Source: an uncultured Sulfolobales archaeon (GTDB lineage Archaea; Thermoproteota; Thermoprotei_A; Sulfolobales; NBVN01). Taken from it: DNA of 64,000 nucleotides. The stretch covers positions 1-64,000 of the forward strand of contig CALJEN010000004.1 in NCBI GenBank assembly GCA_938073905.1, given 5' to 3'. Numbering within the stretch: position 1 is the stretch's first letter; each line of letters opens with the position of its first letter. The notes beneath the pieces are model-generated. The model had not been told where the DNA came from. It did no database searches and saw only the letters and a list, made by a program, of their open reading frames with translations. The position numbers and the translations under genes are program-made. Of this stretch, positions 25,087 to 34,698 are shown piece after piece.

Positions 25087-25995
25087 TTGCTGGTTGCGAG
25101 AGGACCTTACGGGGAGTCCGAGTTGAGCGTTATCGACGACGCGCTCGTCTCGACCATACTCGAGTACCTGAGGAGGGGGATGAGGGTGGCCCTCTGCCAG
25201 GTGGTGTTCAAGGAGGGGTCAGCTCCCAGGGACGTGGGGGCCAGGATGGTCGTTGGAGAGGACGGCCGCAGCTTCGGGACCATCGGTGGCGGAGCGTTCG
25301 AGGCCGGAGTGGTGTCGGACGCCCTCAGGGCCATCGAGGAGGGGAGACCGAGGCTGGTGAAGTACTCGTTCGCCGGTGAGCCGGTCGAGGGGGCCAGGGA
25401 CACCGGTCTGATCTGCGGGGGACTCCTCTGGGTCTACGTAGACGTGTTCGTGCCCAGGCCGAGGGCCGTAGTGGTCGGTCTCGGGAACGTCGGCAAGCCC
25501 CTCTCGCACGTGCTGAAGCTCATGGGCTACGAGGTCTACGCTCTGGACACGGACGAGAGGTTTAGGAAGGTCGCCGAGGAGCTGGGGATACCGGTCTTCG
25601 TGGGCACGGTGGAGGAGGTGGCGGGGAGGATACGCGAGGTGGTCAAGAGGGGAGACCACGTGTTCGTCGTGTACGGGGCCGTCGAGGCCGACTACCTCTT
25701 CGTCAGAGAGTCCCTCAAGACCGAGGCCGGCACCGTCTGGCTCCTCGGCAGCAGGAGGAAGGTGGCGGAGTTCGTCAAGAGGCTGGTCTCGGAGGGCTTC
25801 GGAGGAGAAGACCTCGTCAGGAGGCTGAGGGCCCCGGTCGGCATTGACATAGGAGCGGACACTCCCGAGGAGGTTGCCGTGAGCATCGCCGCCGAGCTCG
25901 TTGCTCTGAAGCGCGGCGCCAGTGTGAAGAGCCTCAACGCCGTTCCCCGGCTGGTGGCGGAGCTATCGGGCACCGCAGCCCAGACCGCGCAGTAG
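25087..25995 (+). CDS. XdhC/CoxI-family molybdoenzyme maturation factor
   Basis: APRDVGARMVVGEDGRSFGTIGGGAFE; Rossmann VVVGLGNVGKPLSHVLKLMGYEVYALD; GIDIGADTPEEVAVSIAAELVALKRG. Exact start uncertain. Confidence 0.88.
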   Translation: MLVARGPYGESELSVIDDALVSTILEYLRRGMRVALCQVVFKEGSAPRDVGARMVVGEDGRSFGTIGGGAFEAGVVSDALRAIEEGRPRLVKYSFAGEPVEGARDTGLICGGLLWVYVDVFVPRPRAVVVGLGNVGKPLSHVLKLMGYEVYALDTDERFRKVAEELGIPVFVGTVEEVAGRIREVVKRGDHVFVVYGAVEADYLFVRESLKTEAGTVWLLGSRRKVAEFVKRLVSEGFGGEDLVRRLRAPVGIDIGADTPEEVAVSIAAELVALKRGASVKSLNAVPRLVAELSGTAAQTAQ

Positions 25996-26015
25996 GCGAC
26001 GCTCTCCGAGAGGCG

Positions 26016-27140
26016 GTGCGACTTAATAGGTGTCCAGACGAGTACTGCTGGGCGAACGCGATAGAGGGAGTCCCGAGGCGCGGTCTGTCGGTAGCTCTAT
26101 CGCTCTCTCTGCTCCTAGCCCTGGCGCTCCTCCCGTGCCCGTCCTTGGCCGAGCCCAGCCTCAGGAGGCACAGCCCGGACTTCCAGCAGAGGATACTCAG
26201 CTACGGCGACGTCTGGACGCGGGAGGATGTCGAGACCTTGATGGAGGTGCTGGAGGGCTTCAAGCAGCGCGGCCCGGCGCGCCTCCTCGGAGCCCTCCCG
26301 GCTGACGAGGCTCTACTGAGCAGGCTGATCGAGAAGCTCGCGCTGCTCGACGAGAGGCTCTCGCTAGCAGTGGGGAGCATCCTGGGTCTCAGAGAAGTCC
26401 CCCAGAGCCTGGTGGCGAAGATCCCTCCCGAACTGCTGGCCAGCGGGAACGCTAGCCTAGTGGTCAAGACCTTAAACCGCCTCTACGAGAGCGGGGAGCT
26501 GAGCTCTCTGGACTACCTGGCGCTGATGGGGCACCTAGCTAGCGGACTGAGGGTCGAGCGCATAGACGACCCAGAGACCTTGGCTAACGTGGGGAGGGCC
26601 GTCGACGAGGTGTTCTTGGTCTTCAGAAAGTCCGCTCTTCCCCTCTTGCCCGAGCCCCACGGAGCGAGGGGAGTCGCTCGGAGCGCGCTCTTCGTCAGAG
26701 CTCCCGAAGTCCCCGGGCTACTGCTCGCACCCGCCCTCGCCGTCCTGCTCGCACCCCTGATGGCGTACGCCTCGCTCGCTCTTCTAGCGCGTTCGCGGTA
26801 TCCCGGGCTGATACCCATACGCAGAGCCCTCCTGACCCCGGGCACCGTAGCCTCGGTCCTCGTCTCACCAGAGGACGCTATATCCGCGTACTGGGCCGCC
26901 GTAGGCCTCCTCTCGAGGATAGTTCCGCGCGACCCCTGGGACACTCACAGAGAGTACGTCGCGAAGGTGGAGCGGGAGCTCGGGAGCAGGGACGCCGTAT
27001 CGGCGTTCAAGGCTCTCTCCGAGGAGTACGAAGGAGTCCGCTTCGCTGGCGAGAGGGGCTCTCTAACCAGAGGACAGCTCGCAGAGCTCGTGGAGAGAGT
27101 CGAGAAGGGGCTCTGGGCGCGAGAGCTTCCTCGGCGGTGA
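26016..27140 (+). CDS. Hypothetical secreted/membrane protein with DUF4129-like C-terminal segment
   Basis: Signal-like LSLSLLLALALLPCPSLA, central TM, C-terminal helical domain; start uncertain. Confidence 0.6.
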   Translation: MRLNRCPDEYCWANAIEGVPRRGLSVALSLSLLLALALLPCPSLAEPSLRRHSPDFQQRILSYGDVWTREDVETLMEVLEGFKQRGPARLLGALPADEALLSRLIEKLALLDERLSLAVGSILGLREVPQSLVAKIPPELLASGNASLVVKTLNRLYESGELSSLDYLALMGHLASGLRVERIDDPETLANVGRAVDEVFLVFRKSALPLLPEPHGARGVARSALFVRAPEVPGLLLAPALAVLLAPLMAYASLALLARSRYPGLIPIRRALLTPGTVASVLVSPEDAISAYWAAVGLLSRIVPRDPWDTHREYVAKVERELGSRDAVSAFKALSEEYEGVRFAGERGSLTRGQLAELVERVEKGLWARELPRR

Positions 27141-27313
27141 CGTCCGGAGCCGGCGCCCACCGCGGGGTCTCGCCGAGCGCTCCCGGACGCTCGTGGTCAC
27201 CCTAAGCCGCGGGATTCGGTGCCTAACGATCTCCTCCCACCACGCTCCTCCAAGCGTCACGGGCTGCGGCGTGCGACGCTGCCGGTCGAAGGAAGAACTC
27301 CTAGCCCTCCGGG

Positions 27314-27364
27314 TCAGCTCGTCGCGAGCTCGTCACGGCTCTGCTCTTGGAGCGGCTTCATCAT
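27314..27364 (-). ncRNA. Candidate C/D box sRNA
   Basis: Minus strand: C box ATGATGA - 14 nt - D' CAGA - GCC - C' GTGACGA - 12 nt - D CTGA; 51 nt, intergenic, pattern read by eye. Confidence 0.4.
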
Positions 27365-27522
27365 CTGCCGATACCTCTTCGCTCGCGAGCTAATATGCGA
27401 GACCGGTCTCGCGGTTTCCGACTTCGGGAAAGGGCTCTTCTCGGGGCTTCTCCCAGCGAGAGCGCCAAGGACGGGGACCGCGGCAACGCCGGAAATCCTT
27501 AAGACGCCTCTAGTCAGCTGCT

Positions 27523-29124
27523 GTGGGAGTGGAGCTGAAGGTCGCGGTAGTGGATTGCCTCGCCTTCGGTTCGCTGGGCAGGAGGGTGTCCAGCGTCGAC
27601 GTCGTCGGAGCAGGGCCCAGACTCCTGGTCGGCATGCTTAAGAAGCTCGGCCTGGAGCCCGAGCTGCTCGAGTGCGACAGGGCTCTAGCGACTTCTCTCG
27701 AAGGCTTCGACGTCCTGATGGTCTCCGGGATGTCCTCGGACATCGAGTCCATGAAGGCCGTGCTGAAGAGGTTCGGCAGGGGGAGGATGTCGTTTGCCGG
27801 CGGCCCCGCCTGCGTCGACTACGAGGAGCTCCTCGGTCGGGGGTTTACGGCAGTCGTGTGGGGTGAGGCGGAGCTGTCCGTCCCCAAGCTCGTCGAGGCC
27901 CTGGAGAGCGGGAACATCCGCGGCGTGCCGAACCTGGTATTCGAGGAGGGCGGCAGTGTGGTCTCCAACGTGGTGGGCGGGTATGCCCGGGAACCCCTCC
28001 TCTGGTCCTTCGAGCCCGACGCCGAGTCGATAAAGGGCTACAGGCACTACTGGGCCCGCAGGGTCTACGTGGAGGTGGTGAGAGGCTGCAGCAACTTCTA
28101 CAGGACTACTCTGCCGGCCGTGCTCCCCAAGGCCCTCGAGTGCTCGCGGTGCGGCATCTGCAGGCGCGGCGACCTGGAGTCCAGGCTTACGTGTCCCCTC
28201 GGGATCCCGCCCGGCTGCGGCTACTGCCTAGTGCCGAGGCTCTACGGGCCAGCCAGATCTAGACCCGTGGAACAGGTGGTGAAGGAGGTAGAGGGGCTCG
28301 TGGAGCTCGGCGTGAGGAGGGTCGTGCTGAGCGCCCCAGACATTCTCGACTACGGCCGCGACTGGCTGGTCAGACCGAGGCCCCTCACTGACCCCAGGAA
28401 CCCCCCGGCGAACCTCGACGCTCTGGAGAAGCTCCTGAGCTCCGTGACCTCGATCCCCAGGGTGGAGAGGGGCGACGTCTACGTGATGGTCGAGAACGTT
28501 AAGCCGAACCTGGTCACGGTGGAGGCGGCGAGGCTCCTCGGGAGGTACCTCGGGGGGACTACAATAAACATAGGGCTGGAGACGGGCGACGAGGAGCACC
28601 ACGCGAGCCTGGGGAGGCCCTCGACGGTCGAGGAGGTTGCGAGAGCGGTGAAGCTGCTGAGAGACGCGGGTCTCAGACCCTACGTTTACGCCATCTATGG
28701 ACTGCCGGGGGAGAGCTGGGAGACCGTCAGGAAGACCATAAAGACCTTGAGGAGGGTCTACAGGCTAGGTGCCGAGAGGGTCATCCTCTACAGGTTCAGA
28801 CCCCTCAGGGGGTCCGCCTTCGAGGGCTACCCGAGCCCGCCGAGCGGGGACTCCAGAGCGGAGGCTCTCAAGCGCTTCGTGAGCTCCCTAGAGCTCTCGT
28901 CTAAGAGGAGGCTCCTGGGGAAGACCCTCAGGGTGGCGGTCGTAGACCGCTACCGCGGGAACGCCTACGTAGGCTACACGCTGCCCCACGGACCGGTGGC
29001 AATAGTCCTGAGCGACGACGAGGTCCGGGGCAGGATAGTCGACGCGGTCGTTCGCGAGGTCAGGAGGAGGGAGGTCGTCTGCACGGTCGCCCGCGCGGGG
29101 CTCGTGAAGCCCCCGGGCTCCTAG
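27523..29124 (+). CDS. B12-binding-domain/radical SAM family protein with atypical Cys motif
   Basis: N-terminal Rossmann-like cobalamin-type domain; GLETGDEEHHASLGRPSTVEEVARAVKLLRDAGLRPYVYAIYGLPGESWETVRKTI typical of radical SAM; RGCS...CPLGIPPGCGYC. Confidence 0.8.
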   Translation: MGVELKVAVVDCLAFGSLGRRVSSVDVVGAGPRLLVGMLKKLGLEPELLECDRALATSLEGFDVLMVSGMSSDIESMKAVLKRFGRGRMSFAGGPACVDYEELLGRGFTAVVWGEAELSVPKLVEALESGNIRGVPNLVFEEGGSVVSNVVGGYAREPLLWSFEPDAESIKGYRHYWARRVYVEVVRGCSNFYRTTLPAVLPKALECSRCGICRRGDLESRLTCPLGIPPGCGYCLVPRLYGPARSRPVEQVVKEVEGLVELGVRRVVLSAPDILDYGRDWLVRPRPLTDPRNPPANLDALEKLLSSVTSIPRVERGDVYVMVENVKPNLVTVEAARLLGRYLGGTTINIGLETGDEEHHASLGRPSTVEEVARAVKLLRDAGLRPYVYAIYGLPGESWETVRKTIKTLRRVYRLGAERVILYRFRPLRGSAFEGYPSPPSGDSRAEALKRFVSSLELSSKRRLLGKTLRVAVVDRYRGNAYVGYTLPHGPVAIVLSDDEVRGRIVDAVVREVRRREVVCTVARAGLVKPPGS

Positions 29125-29218
29125 GGCGCTGCCGGTCGCGGGGAGCCCAGGCTCGAGCAGACTTGGTCTCGGGTGAACGGTTGTCGGACAGCTAGGGGCG
29201 CATAGTTGCGGAAGAAGC

Positions 29219-30559
29219 CTAGCCAGGCCAGGACCCCCAAGGCCGCTGCCCGGGACGCCACTCGAGCAGTATCTCGTAGGTCGCGGGGTCGTTGTCCCTG
29301 AACCACCACTGGTAAACCCTCCCCCGCGGATTCACTATCCTCAAGTATGGCGTCGCGTACGACGAGTCGTCCCTGCGGGCCTTGTAGAAGTTTACCGTGA
29401 GCCTCCACGTGACGGGAACCCCGTTGACCACCGTCCTAAAGTCGATCGTGGTGCTCGCGAGGACGTCGTCGGTCTCTGTCACGTCGTGAAGTCCAAAGGA
29501 TATGGCCATATCATAGCTCGAGGATAGCCTAGCGTAGCCCGGTGGAGACGGCGGTGTGTAGCTGCCCAGCTCCACCTCCCCCCATGGGAGTAGCCCTCTC
29601 GCAGCGAGCTCCCCGCTCAACCTAACCTCGACGAGCGCCGCGGGGTACAGGTACCAAGAGCAGAAGCCCCCGGCAAACGGGTCGTCGTAGCACGCCTGCA
29701 CGTACTCGTAGAGGACGACGAAGTAGACCCTGTCCTTCAGGTTTCCGGAGAGTGGGGCTGTCTCGGAGCTCCTCACCGCGGCCACCAGCTTCTTCCCGGC
29801 GCTCTTCCACTCGGGGAGGCAGAACCCCGCGCAGCCTATCTGCGACTTTATGTCGTAGTAGGCCTCGAGGTAGACCGCCGACGGCCGGGTATAGGGGGCA
29901 TCGAGGGGGGCAACGACTACCCCGAAGCTCGTCGAGAGGCCCTCGAGGGAGTAAAGCATCGGGCCCCTGACGAAGGTAAAGCACTGCCTCTCGGCGTGCT
30001 CCCAGTAGCTGTGGATCTCATCTAGGTCGCACGTGATCGAGATCGCGGTGCTCGCAGGCTCGACCTCCTCGCTTGGCCTCTCCGCGACGAAGTCCACGTC
30101 GACCCTGTAAGTCCACACGAGGGCCTTCGGGACGACCTCGTGTATCCTCCCGTACTTATACCGGGTTCCGCCCCTGCCTACGCAGAGGACTGCGACCATA
30201 TACTCGACGGGCTCGTAGTACTCGACAACGCGCTCACCCGTCCTGGAGTCTATGACGGTCTTGGCGGCCTTAGCGTGGAGGAGGTCGCTCACCATGACCG
30301 TATCCCCCGGGACGTGTCCACCGAGATAGACCCTCTCGGGTCGGCCGCTCAGGGCCAGCCACGAGCGACCCGGGAGCCTCTCTACGACAACGCGGCAGTA
30401 GTCGGCCTCGACCTTCGGTATCCCTATCTCGAGCCTCACTACGTTCTTGGGCTTCCCCTCGGCCCAGCCGACGAGCACGGCGGAGAGGCTCGCGAGTGCC
30501 ACTAGGAACAGGACTACGAAAGCGGACGTGCTCTTGAGCCCCCTCGGCAAGGGGCTCAC
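29219..30559 (-). CDS. Hypothetical exported/cell-surface protein
   Basis: 446 aa, N-terminal TM/signal helix STSAFVVLFLVALASLSAVLVGWA, beta-rich aromatic remainder. Confidence 0.65.
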   Translation of the reverse strand: MSPLPRGLKSTSAFVVLFLVALASLSAVLVGWAEGKPKNVVRLEIGIPKVEADYCRVVVERLPGRSWLALSGRPERVYLGGHVPGDTVMVSDLLHAKAAKTVIDSRTGERVVEYYEPVEYMVAVLCVGRGGTRYKYGRIHEVVPKALVWTYRVDVDFVAERPSEEVEPASTAISITCDLDEIHSYWEHAERQCFTFVRGPMLYSLEGLSTSFGVVVAPLDAPYTRPSAVYLEAYYDIKSQIGCAGFCLPEWKSAGKKLVAAVRSSETAPLSGNLKDRVYFVVLYEYVQACYDDPFAGGFCSWYLYPAALVEVRLSGELAARGLLPWGEVELGSYTPPSPPGYARLSSSYDMAISFGLHDVTETDDVLASTTIDFRTVVNGVPVTWRLTVNFYKARRDDSSYATPYLRIVNPRGRVYQWWFRDNDPATYEILLEWRPGQRPWGSWPG

Positions 30560-30829
30560 CCGATGAAGAATTTCGAGGAAACTTATAAACTAACGGTAGA
30601 GAACGGAAACCCAGCCTAGTCCGCAATCTCGGCGAGGGACATAGGCGACGGGCGCGAGGCTTAGCTGCTCGGAAGCGGCGACCCTGACCACCGCCGGTGG
30701 CTTCAAGTAACAGCCGACGCCGCTCGGCGCGAACCGCTCCACCCCTCTTCGCCGGTCTCAGAGCTCCTTCACCGAAACTTTCTAGAGGCTTATAAGCGAT
30801 TGGCGGTAGCTACCTAGGGCGGCGGCCAG

Positions 30830-31363
30830 TTGAGCGAGCACGCCTACAGCTACGTGGTGAAGGTCGGGGACAGGACGTACAACGTACTGGTCAGGCCCGC
30901 CGGGGAGAACAGGTTCAGGGTGGTGGTGGAGGGCGAGGAGCTGGAGGTTTTCGTGGAGACCGGAAGACCGAGCGTCGCGGCTCGGCCCGAGCCCGCCAAG
31001 CCGGTAGAGGCCAAGGCGTCTCCGGGAGGCTCCGGACACTCATCCGAGAGTGCGGACAAGAGGCCCGAGGCCATGCCGAGAGCGGCGCCCGCGCCGGCAT
31101 CCGTGCCGAGCGCGGCACCGACGGCACCGGCAGCAGCGCCGGCGGTCTCCGGAGCCGTGATAGCGTCCCCCATACCCGGAAAGGTGCTGAAGGTGTTGGT
31201 GAACCCCGGAGACCTCGTGAGCCCCGGAAAGCTGGTAGCCACTCTAGAGTCCATGAAGATGGAGGTGGAGGTGTTCAGCGACAAGAACGGAAGGGTGAGG
31301 GACGTGAGGGCGAGACCCGGAGACTTCGTAAACGTCGGAGACCCCCTTGTGGTGCTGGAGTAG
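30830..31363 (+). CDS. Biotin carboxyl carrier protein (biotinyl domain)
   Basis: Pro/Ala linker then PIPGKVLKVLVNPGDLVSPGKLVATLESMKMEVEV...VNVGDPLVVLE. Confidence 0.88.
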   Translation: MSEHAYSYVVKVGDRTYNVLVRPAGENRFRVVVEGEELEVFVETGRPSVAARPEPAKPVEAKASPGGSGHSSESADKRPEAMPRAAPAPASVPSAAPTAPAAAPAVSGAVIASPIPGKVLKVLVNPGDLVSPGKLVATLESMKMEVEVFSDKNGRVRDVRARPGDFVNVGDPLVVLE

Positions 31364-31515
31364 CCCCCGTCCCCGTGTTGAGGAGACTCGTCCGGAGGCG
31401 CCCGGGTCTCGGTTTCGCGGACAGTCCCTGAACCGGGTTTGTCACCGATACCGCGAGAGCCCTAGAGCGGCGTAGCTCTTCGTTAAAAAGCGAAGGCCTG
31501 GGCGCGTCCGCCTCC

Positions 31516-33327
31516 TCACGACTCGGGATAGCAGCGTGCCAGGAACGCTGCCACGTACGTTAGGAACTTGGCCAGGGGTTCGTTGCTCAGGGACACGGCG
31601 TGACCTATGTCCGGCAGGACGTGGAGCTCGAACGTCTTGCCCAGGGCCACCAGCCTCCTCACGAACTCCAGAACGGGCTGTATTGGAGTCCTCGAGTCGT
31701 TCTGGGGCTGGACTATGCAGACGGGGGCCTCGATGTTCTCTACGTAGGTTATAGGCGACCTCTCCTTGAACAGCTCTTTCTTGCCCGCGAAGAGGACTTC
31801 CTGGAAGGTCTTGAAGTACCTGTCGGCCAGCTCGTACATCATCTCCCAGTCGGCGACGGGGGCCCCGGCGACGCCGCACCTCCAAAGCTTGGGCCTCGTG
31901 GTCAGCTGCATGAGGGTCGTGTACCCCCCGTAGCTGTACCCGACTATCGATACTCCGCCCTCCCTGGAGAGGCCGCTCTCGACCGCCCACCTCGCGGCGG
32001 CCGCGACGTCCTCCATGTCGGCACCCCCCGGATCCCCTATGTCCATCAGCCTGAACTTCGCACCGTAGCCCGTAGACCCCCTGAAGTTGGGTGCCACCAC
32101 GTGGTAGCCGAGGGCCGCCAGCGCGGCCACTATGGGAGTCCAGGAGTCCGCCACCTCGGACCAGGGGCCGCCATGGGGGTAGACCACGGTCGGTCCGGGC
32201 TTCGGCGAGGTCCTCGACTCGAGGACGTAGGTGGGTATCCTCAGGCCGTCGGAGGACTCGACCTCGACGAACCTCGCGTCGCCCAGGGACTCCTCTATCT
32301 TGGCCGGCAACGGGTTGTCAACCAGTACGGTCGTGCTGCCCGTCTCGGTATCCACGGAGAGCACCTTCGGCGGACTCCTCAGACTGGAGTGGACTACGAA
32401 AGCTCTATCTCTGCGCACCGCGGCCGACGAGACGAAGCCCGACTCCGGGCCCAGAGCCCTCCCGTCCACGAACAGTCTCGATGTCCCCCTCTTCTTCCCT
32501 ATCGCCCACACCTTCCCGTCGGGAGTCCAGCCGTAGTCAACGAACTCCACGGGACCGAACTCGTCCATGTCTCCGCGGCCGAGCGAGACCCTCCCGAGCT
32601 CCCCCGTCTCCAGGTCTAGGACGTAGAGCCTGAACGTGTCCATGTCCTCGTAGTTGCTGGCGAAGAGGACTCTGGAGCCCAGGAGCCTGGGGGCCACGTT
32701 GGTAGACCCTTCTCTGGGGGTAACGATCCTTTGGGTTCGCGCGGAGACGTCTATAACCAACAGTTCCGCGGAGAACGGGTTGCCGGTCAGGTGGCCGTAG
32801 CCCACTACGTACTTCTCGCTCACGTCGGTCACGAACTCGCGCCCCTTGGTCTCCGCGATCCTCTCGACTCCACCCCTCGAGAGCGACGCCACGTATATCC
32901 CGGCGCTGGTCTTCGTCGCGCCGGACCACGCCACCCTCTCGCCGTCGAACGCCAGCCCGGCGATCCTCTGGGGCTCGACGCCCCCCGAGACCTCGACCTC
33001 CTCACCGGTCTCGACGTCCCGCGCGAAGACTCTCGATAGCTCGAACCCCTTGCTCACGTCTCTCAGGAACACGACCTTGGTCGATGGCTCGCGGGCCTCG
33101 ATGAGCATGTGCACGTCCGACGCCACGAGCCTTCTGGTCCCGGTCTCCGGGTCTACGGCGTAAGCGCTGTAGACCCCTCCCTCGGTGGAGCCGTAGACCA
33201 GGTGCCTGCCGGCGAAGCCTACGAGCGCGTATCTCGGGATGCGGACGAGAGTCTCTATTATCTCAGCAGCTTCCGCTAGGCCCCTAACGGTCACGGGCCA
33301 ACACCGGGCTCCGATCGCCTGTGACAA
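31516..33327 (-). CDS. S9-family prolyl oligopeptidase / acylaminoacyl peptidase
   Basis: Beta-propeller N-domain; HGGPWSEV, GYSYGGYTTL nucleophile motif, NDSRTPI, IGHAVS. Confidence 0.9.
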   Translation of the reverse strand: MSQAIGARCWPVTVRGLAEAAEIIETLVRIPRYALVGFAGRHLVYGSTEGGVYSAYAVDPETGTRRLVASDVHMLIEAREPSTKVVFLRDVSKGFELSRVFARDVETGEEVEVSGGVEPQRIAGLAFDGERVAWSGATKTSAGIYVASLSRGGVERIAETKGREFVTDVSEKYVVGYGHLTGNPFSAELLVIDVSARTQRIVTPREGSTNVAPRLLGSRVLFASNYEDMDTFRLYVLDLETGELGRVSLGRGDMDEFGPVEFVDYGWTPDGKVWAIGKKRGTSRLFVDGRALGPESGFVSSAAVRRDRAFVVHSSLRSPPKVLSVDTETGSTTVLVDNPLPAKIEESLGDARFVEVESSDGLRIPTYVLESRTSPKPGPTVVYPHGGPWSEVADSWTPIVAALAALGYHVVAPNFRGSTGYGAKFRLMDIGDPGGADMEDVAAAARWAVESGLSREGGVSIVGYSYGGYTTLMQLTTRPKLWRCGVAGAPVADWEMMYELADRYFKTFQEVLFAGKKELFKERSPITYVENIEAPVCIVQPQNDSRTPIQPVLEFVRRLVALGKTFELHVLPDIGHAVSLSNEPLAKFLTYVAAFLARCYPES

Positions 33328-33442
33328 AATAAGGGAATAGTCCAGCGCAGCCCTCGAGAGCTATCTCGGCAAACGCGCTTGCCGCGCGAGGCTCTGCTAA
33401 ACTTATTACTTCCCCACGGTCTTCGCGCTTGGGCGTGAAGGA

Positions 33443-34696
33443 GTGAAGAAGCTCGCGTGGCACCCAGCGCATGAGATCAAGGGCAAGCTGAGCAGCGTCC
33501 TCTTCGGCAAGTCCATTGCCCTAGGAGTCACGTCGTCCGTGTCCCTCTACAGGAGCGTCGACCTGGCGCGCGAGCTGATCAGGCTGGGAGCGGACGTCCA
33601 CGTAGTGATGAGCCCCGAGGCCGCCAAGTACGTGACGCCGCGGCTCTTCGAGTGGGCTACGGGGAACGACGTATTCGTGGTCTTCGCCGGCGAGGTGGGC
33701 CACATAGCCCTGGCCGAGATCTGCGACGCCTACGTCATCGCGCCGGCGACCGCGAACACGGTAGTCAAGGTGGCCCAGGGCATCGCGGACACCTCGGTGA
33801 CGGTACTGGCCCAGTCGTTCCTAGGCATGGGCAAGCCCCTGGTGGTAGTCCCCGCAGCACACTACAGCCTCCTGGCCTCTCCTCCGGTTTCCGAGGCCAC
33901 CGAGAAGCTGGAGGAGCTGGGCGTCACCCTAGTCCCCCCGATCATCGAGGAGAGGAGGGCCAAGTACCCGCCGCTAGAGGACATAGTCGCGGCAGTGGAG
34001 GCCTCCGCCCTGCGGGGGAGAGACCTCAGGGGCCTCAGGCTGCTGGTCACGGCGGGTCCGACGAGGGAGCCCCTGGATAGGGTCAGGTTCTTGACGAACG
34101 CGAGCTCGGGCAAGATGGGCGTAGCGATAGCCAGGGAGGCCTACTTCAGGGGCGCCGAGGTGACACTAGTCCACGGTCCGCTGGGAGTCGGAGTCCCCCA
34201 CTACGTGAGGTCTATCGGAGTGACGACTACCCGGGAGATGCTGGACGCGGTGCTCTCCGAGCTTAGCTCGAGGGAGTACGACGCGGCGATCCTGGCGGCC
34301 GCCCCGGTAGACTTCGGCTTCGCCTCCACCGCCGGGGGGAAGATCAGCAGCGACGTGGAGCGCCTGGAGGTGACCATGGTCCCGACGCCGAAGATCTCGC
34401 TGGAGCTGAGGAGGGTCTTCGGGGGGCTGGTCGTGGGTTTCGCGGCAGAGTTCGCCGAGGGGAGGATCGAGGAGCTCTCCTCGAAGGCTAGAGAGAAGCT
34501 CGCCAAGAGGGGCTTCAACATGGTGGTGGCCAACGACATCAGCAGGGCAGACGTGGGCTTCGCGTCAGACTACAACGAGGTCCTGATACTGACGGACCGG
34601 GGCGAGAGCCTCCTGGTCGGCAAAACCCGCAAGGCCGAGGTGGCCAGGGCTATCCTAGACCAGGTGCTGAAGTATCTGAAGGCTCCAGGGAAGTAG
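33443..34696 (+). CDS. coaBC: Bifunctional phosphopantothenoylcysteine decarboxylase/phosphopantothenate-cysteine ligase
   Basis: Flavoprotein domain ...APATANTVVKVAQGIAD...; ligase domain VTAGPTREPLDRVRFLTNASSGKMG. Confidence 0.93.
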   Translation: MKKLAWHPAHEIKGKLSSVLFGKSIALGVTSSVSLYRSVDLARELIRLGADVHVVMSPEAAKYVTPRLFEWATGNDVFVVFAGEVGHIALAEICDAYVIAPATANTVVKVAQGIADTSVTVLAQSFLGMGKPLVVVPAAHYSLLASPPVSEATEKLEELGVTLVPPIIEERRAKYPPLEDIVAAVEASALRGRDLRGLRLLVTAGPTREPLDRVRFLTNASSGKMGVAIAREAYFRGAEVTLVHGPLGVGVPHYVRSIGVTTTREMLDAVLSELSSREYDAAILAAAPVDFGFASTAGGKISSDVERLEVTMVPTPKISLELRRVFGGLVVGFAAEFAEGRIEELSSKAREKLAKRGFNMVVANDISRADVGFASDYNEVLILTDRGESLLVGKTRKAEVARAILDQVLKYLKAPGK

Positions 34697-34698
34697 TT

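Noticed and set aside
31470-31500. CTTCGTTAAAAAGCGAAG hairpin as a terminator
   Set aside because: Short stem and no clear T-run afterwards; too weak to list
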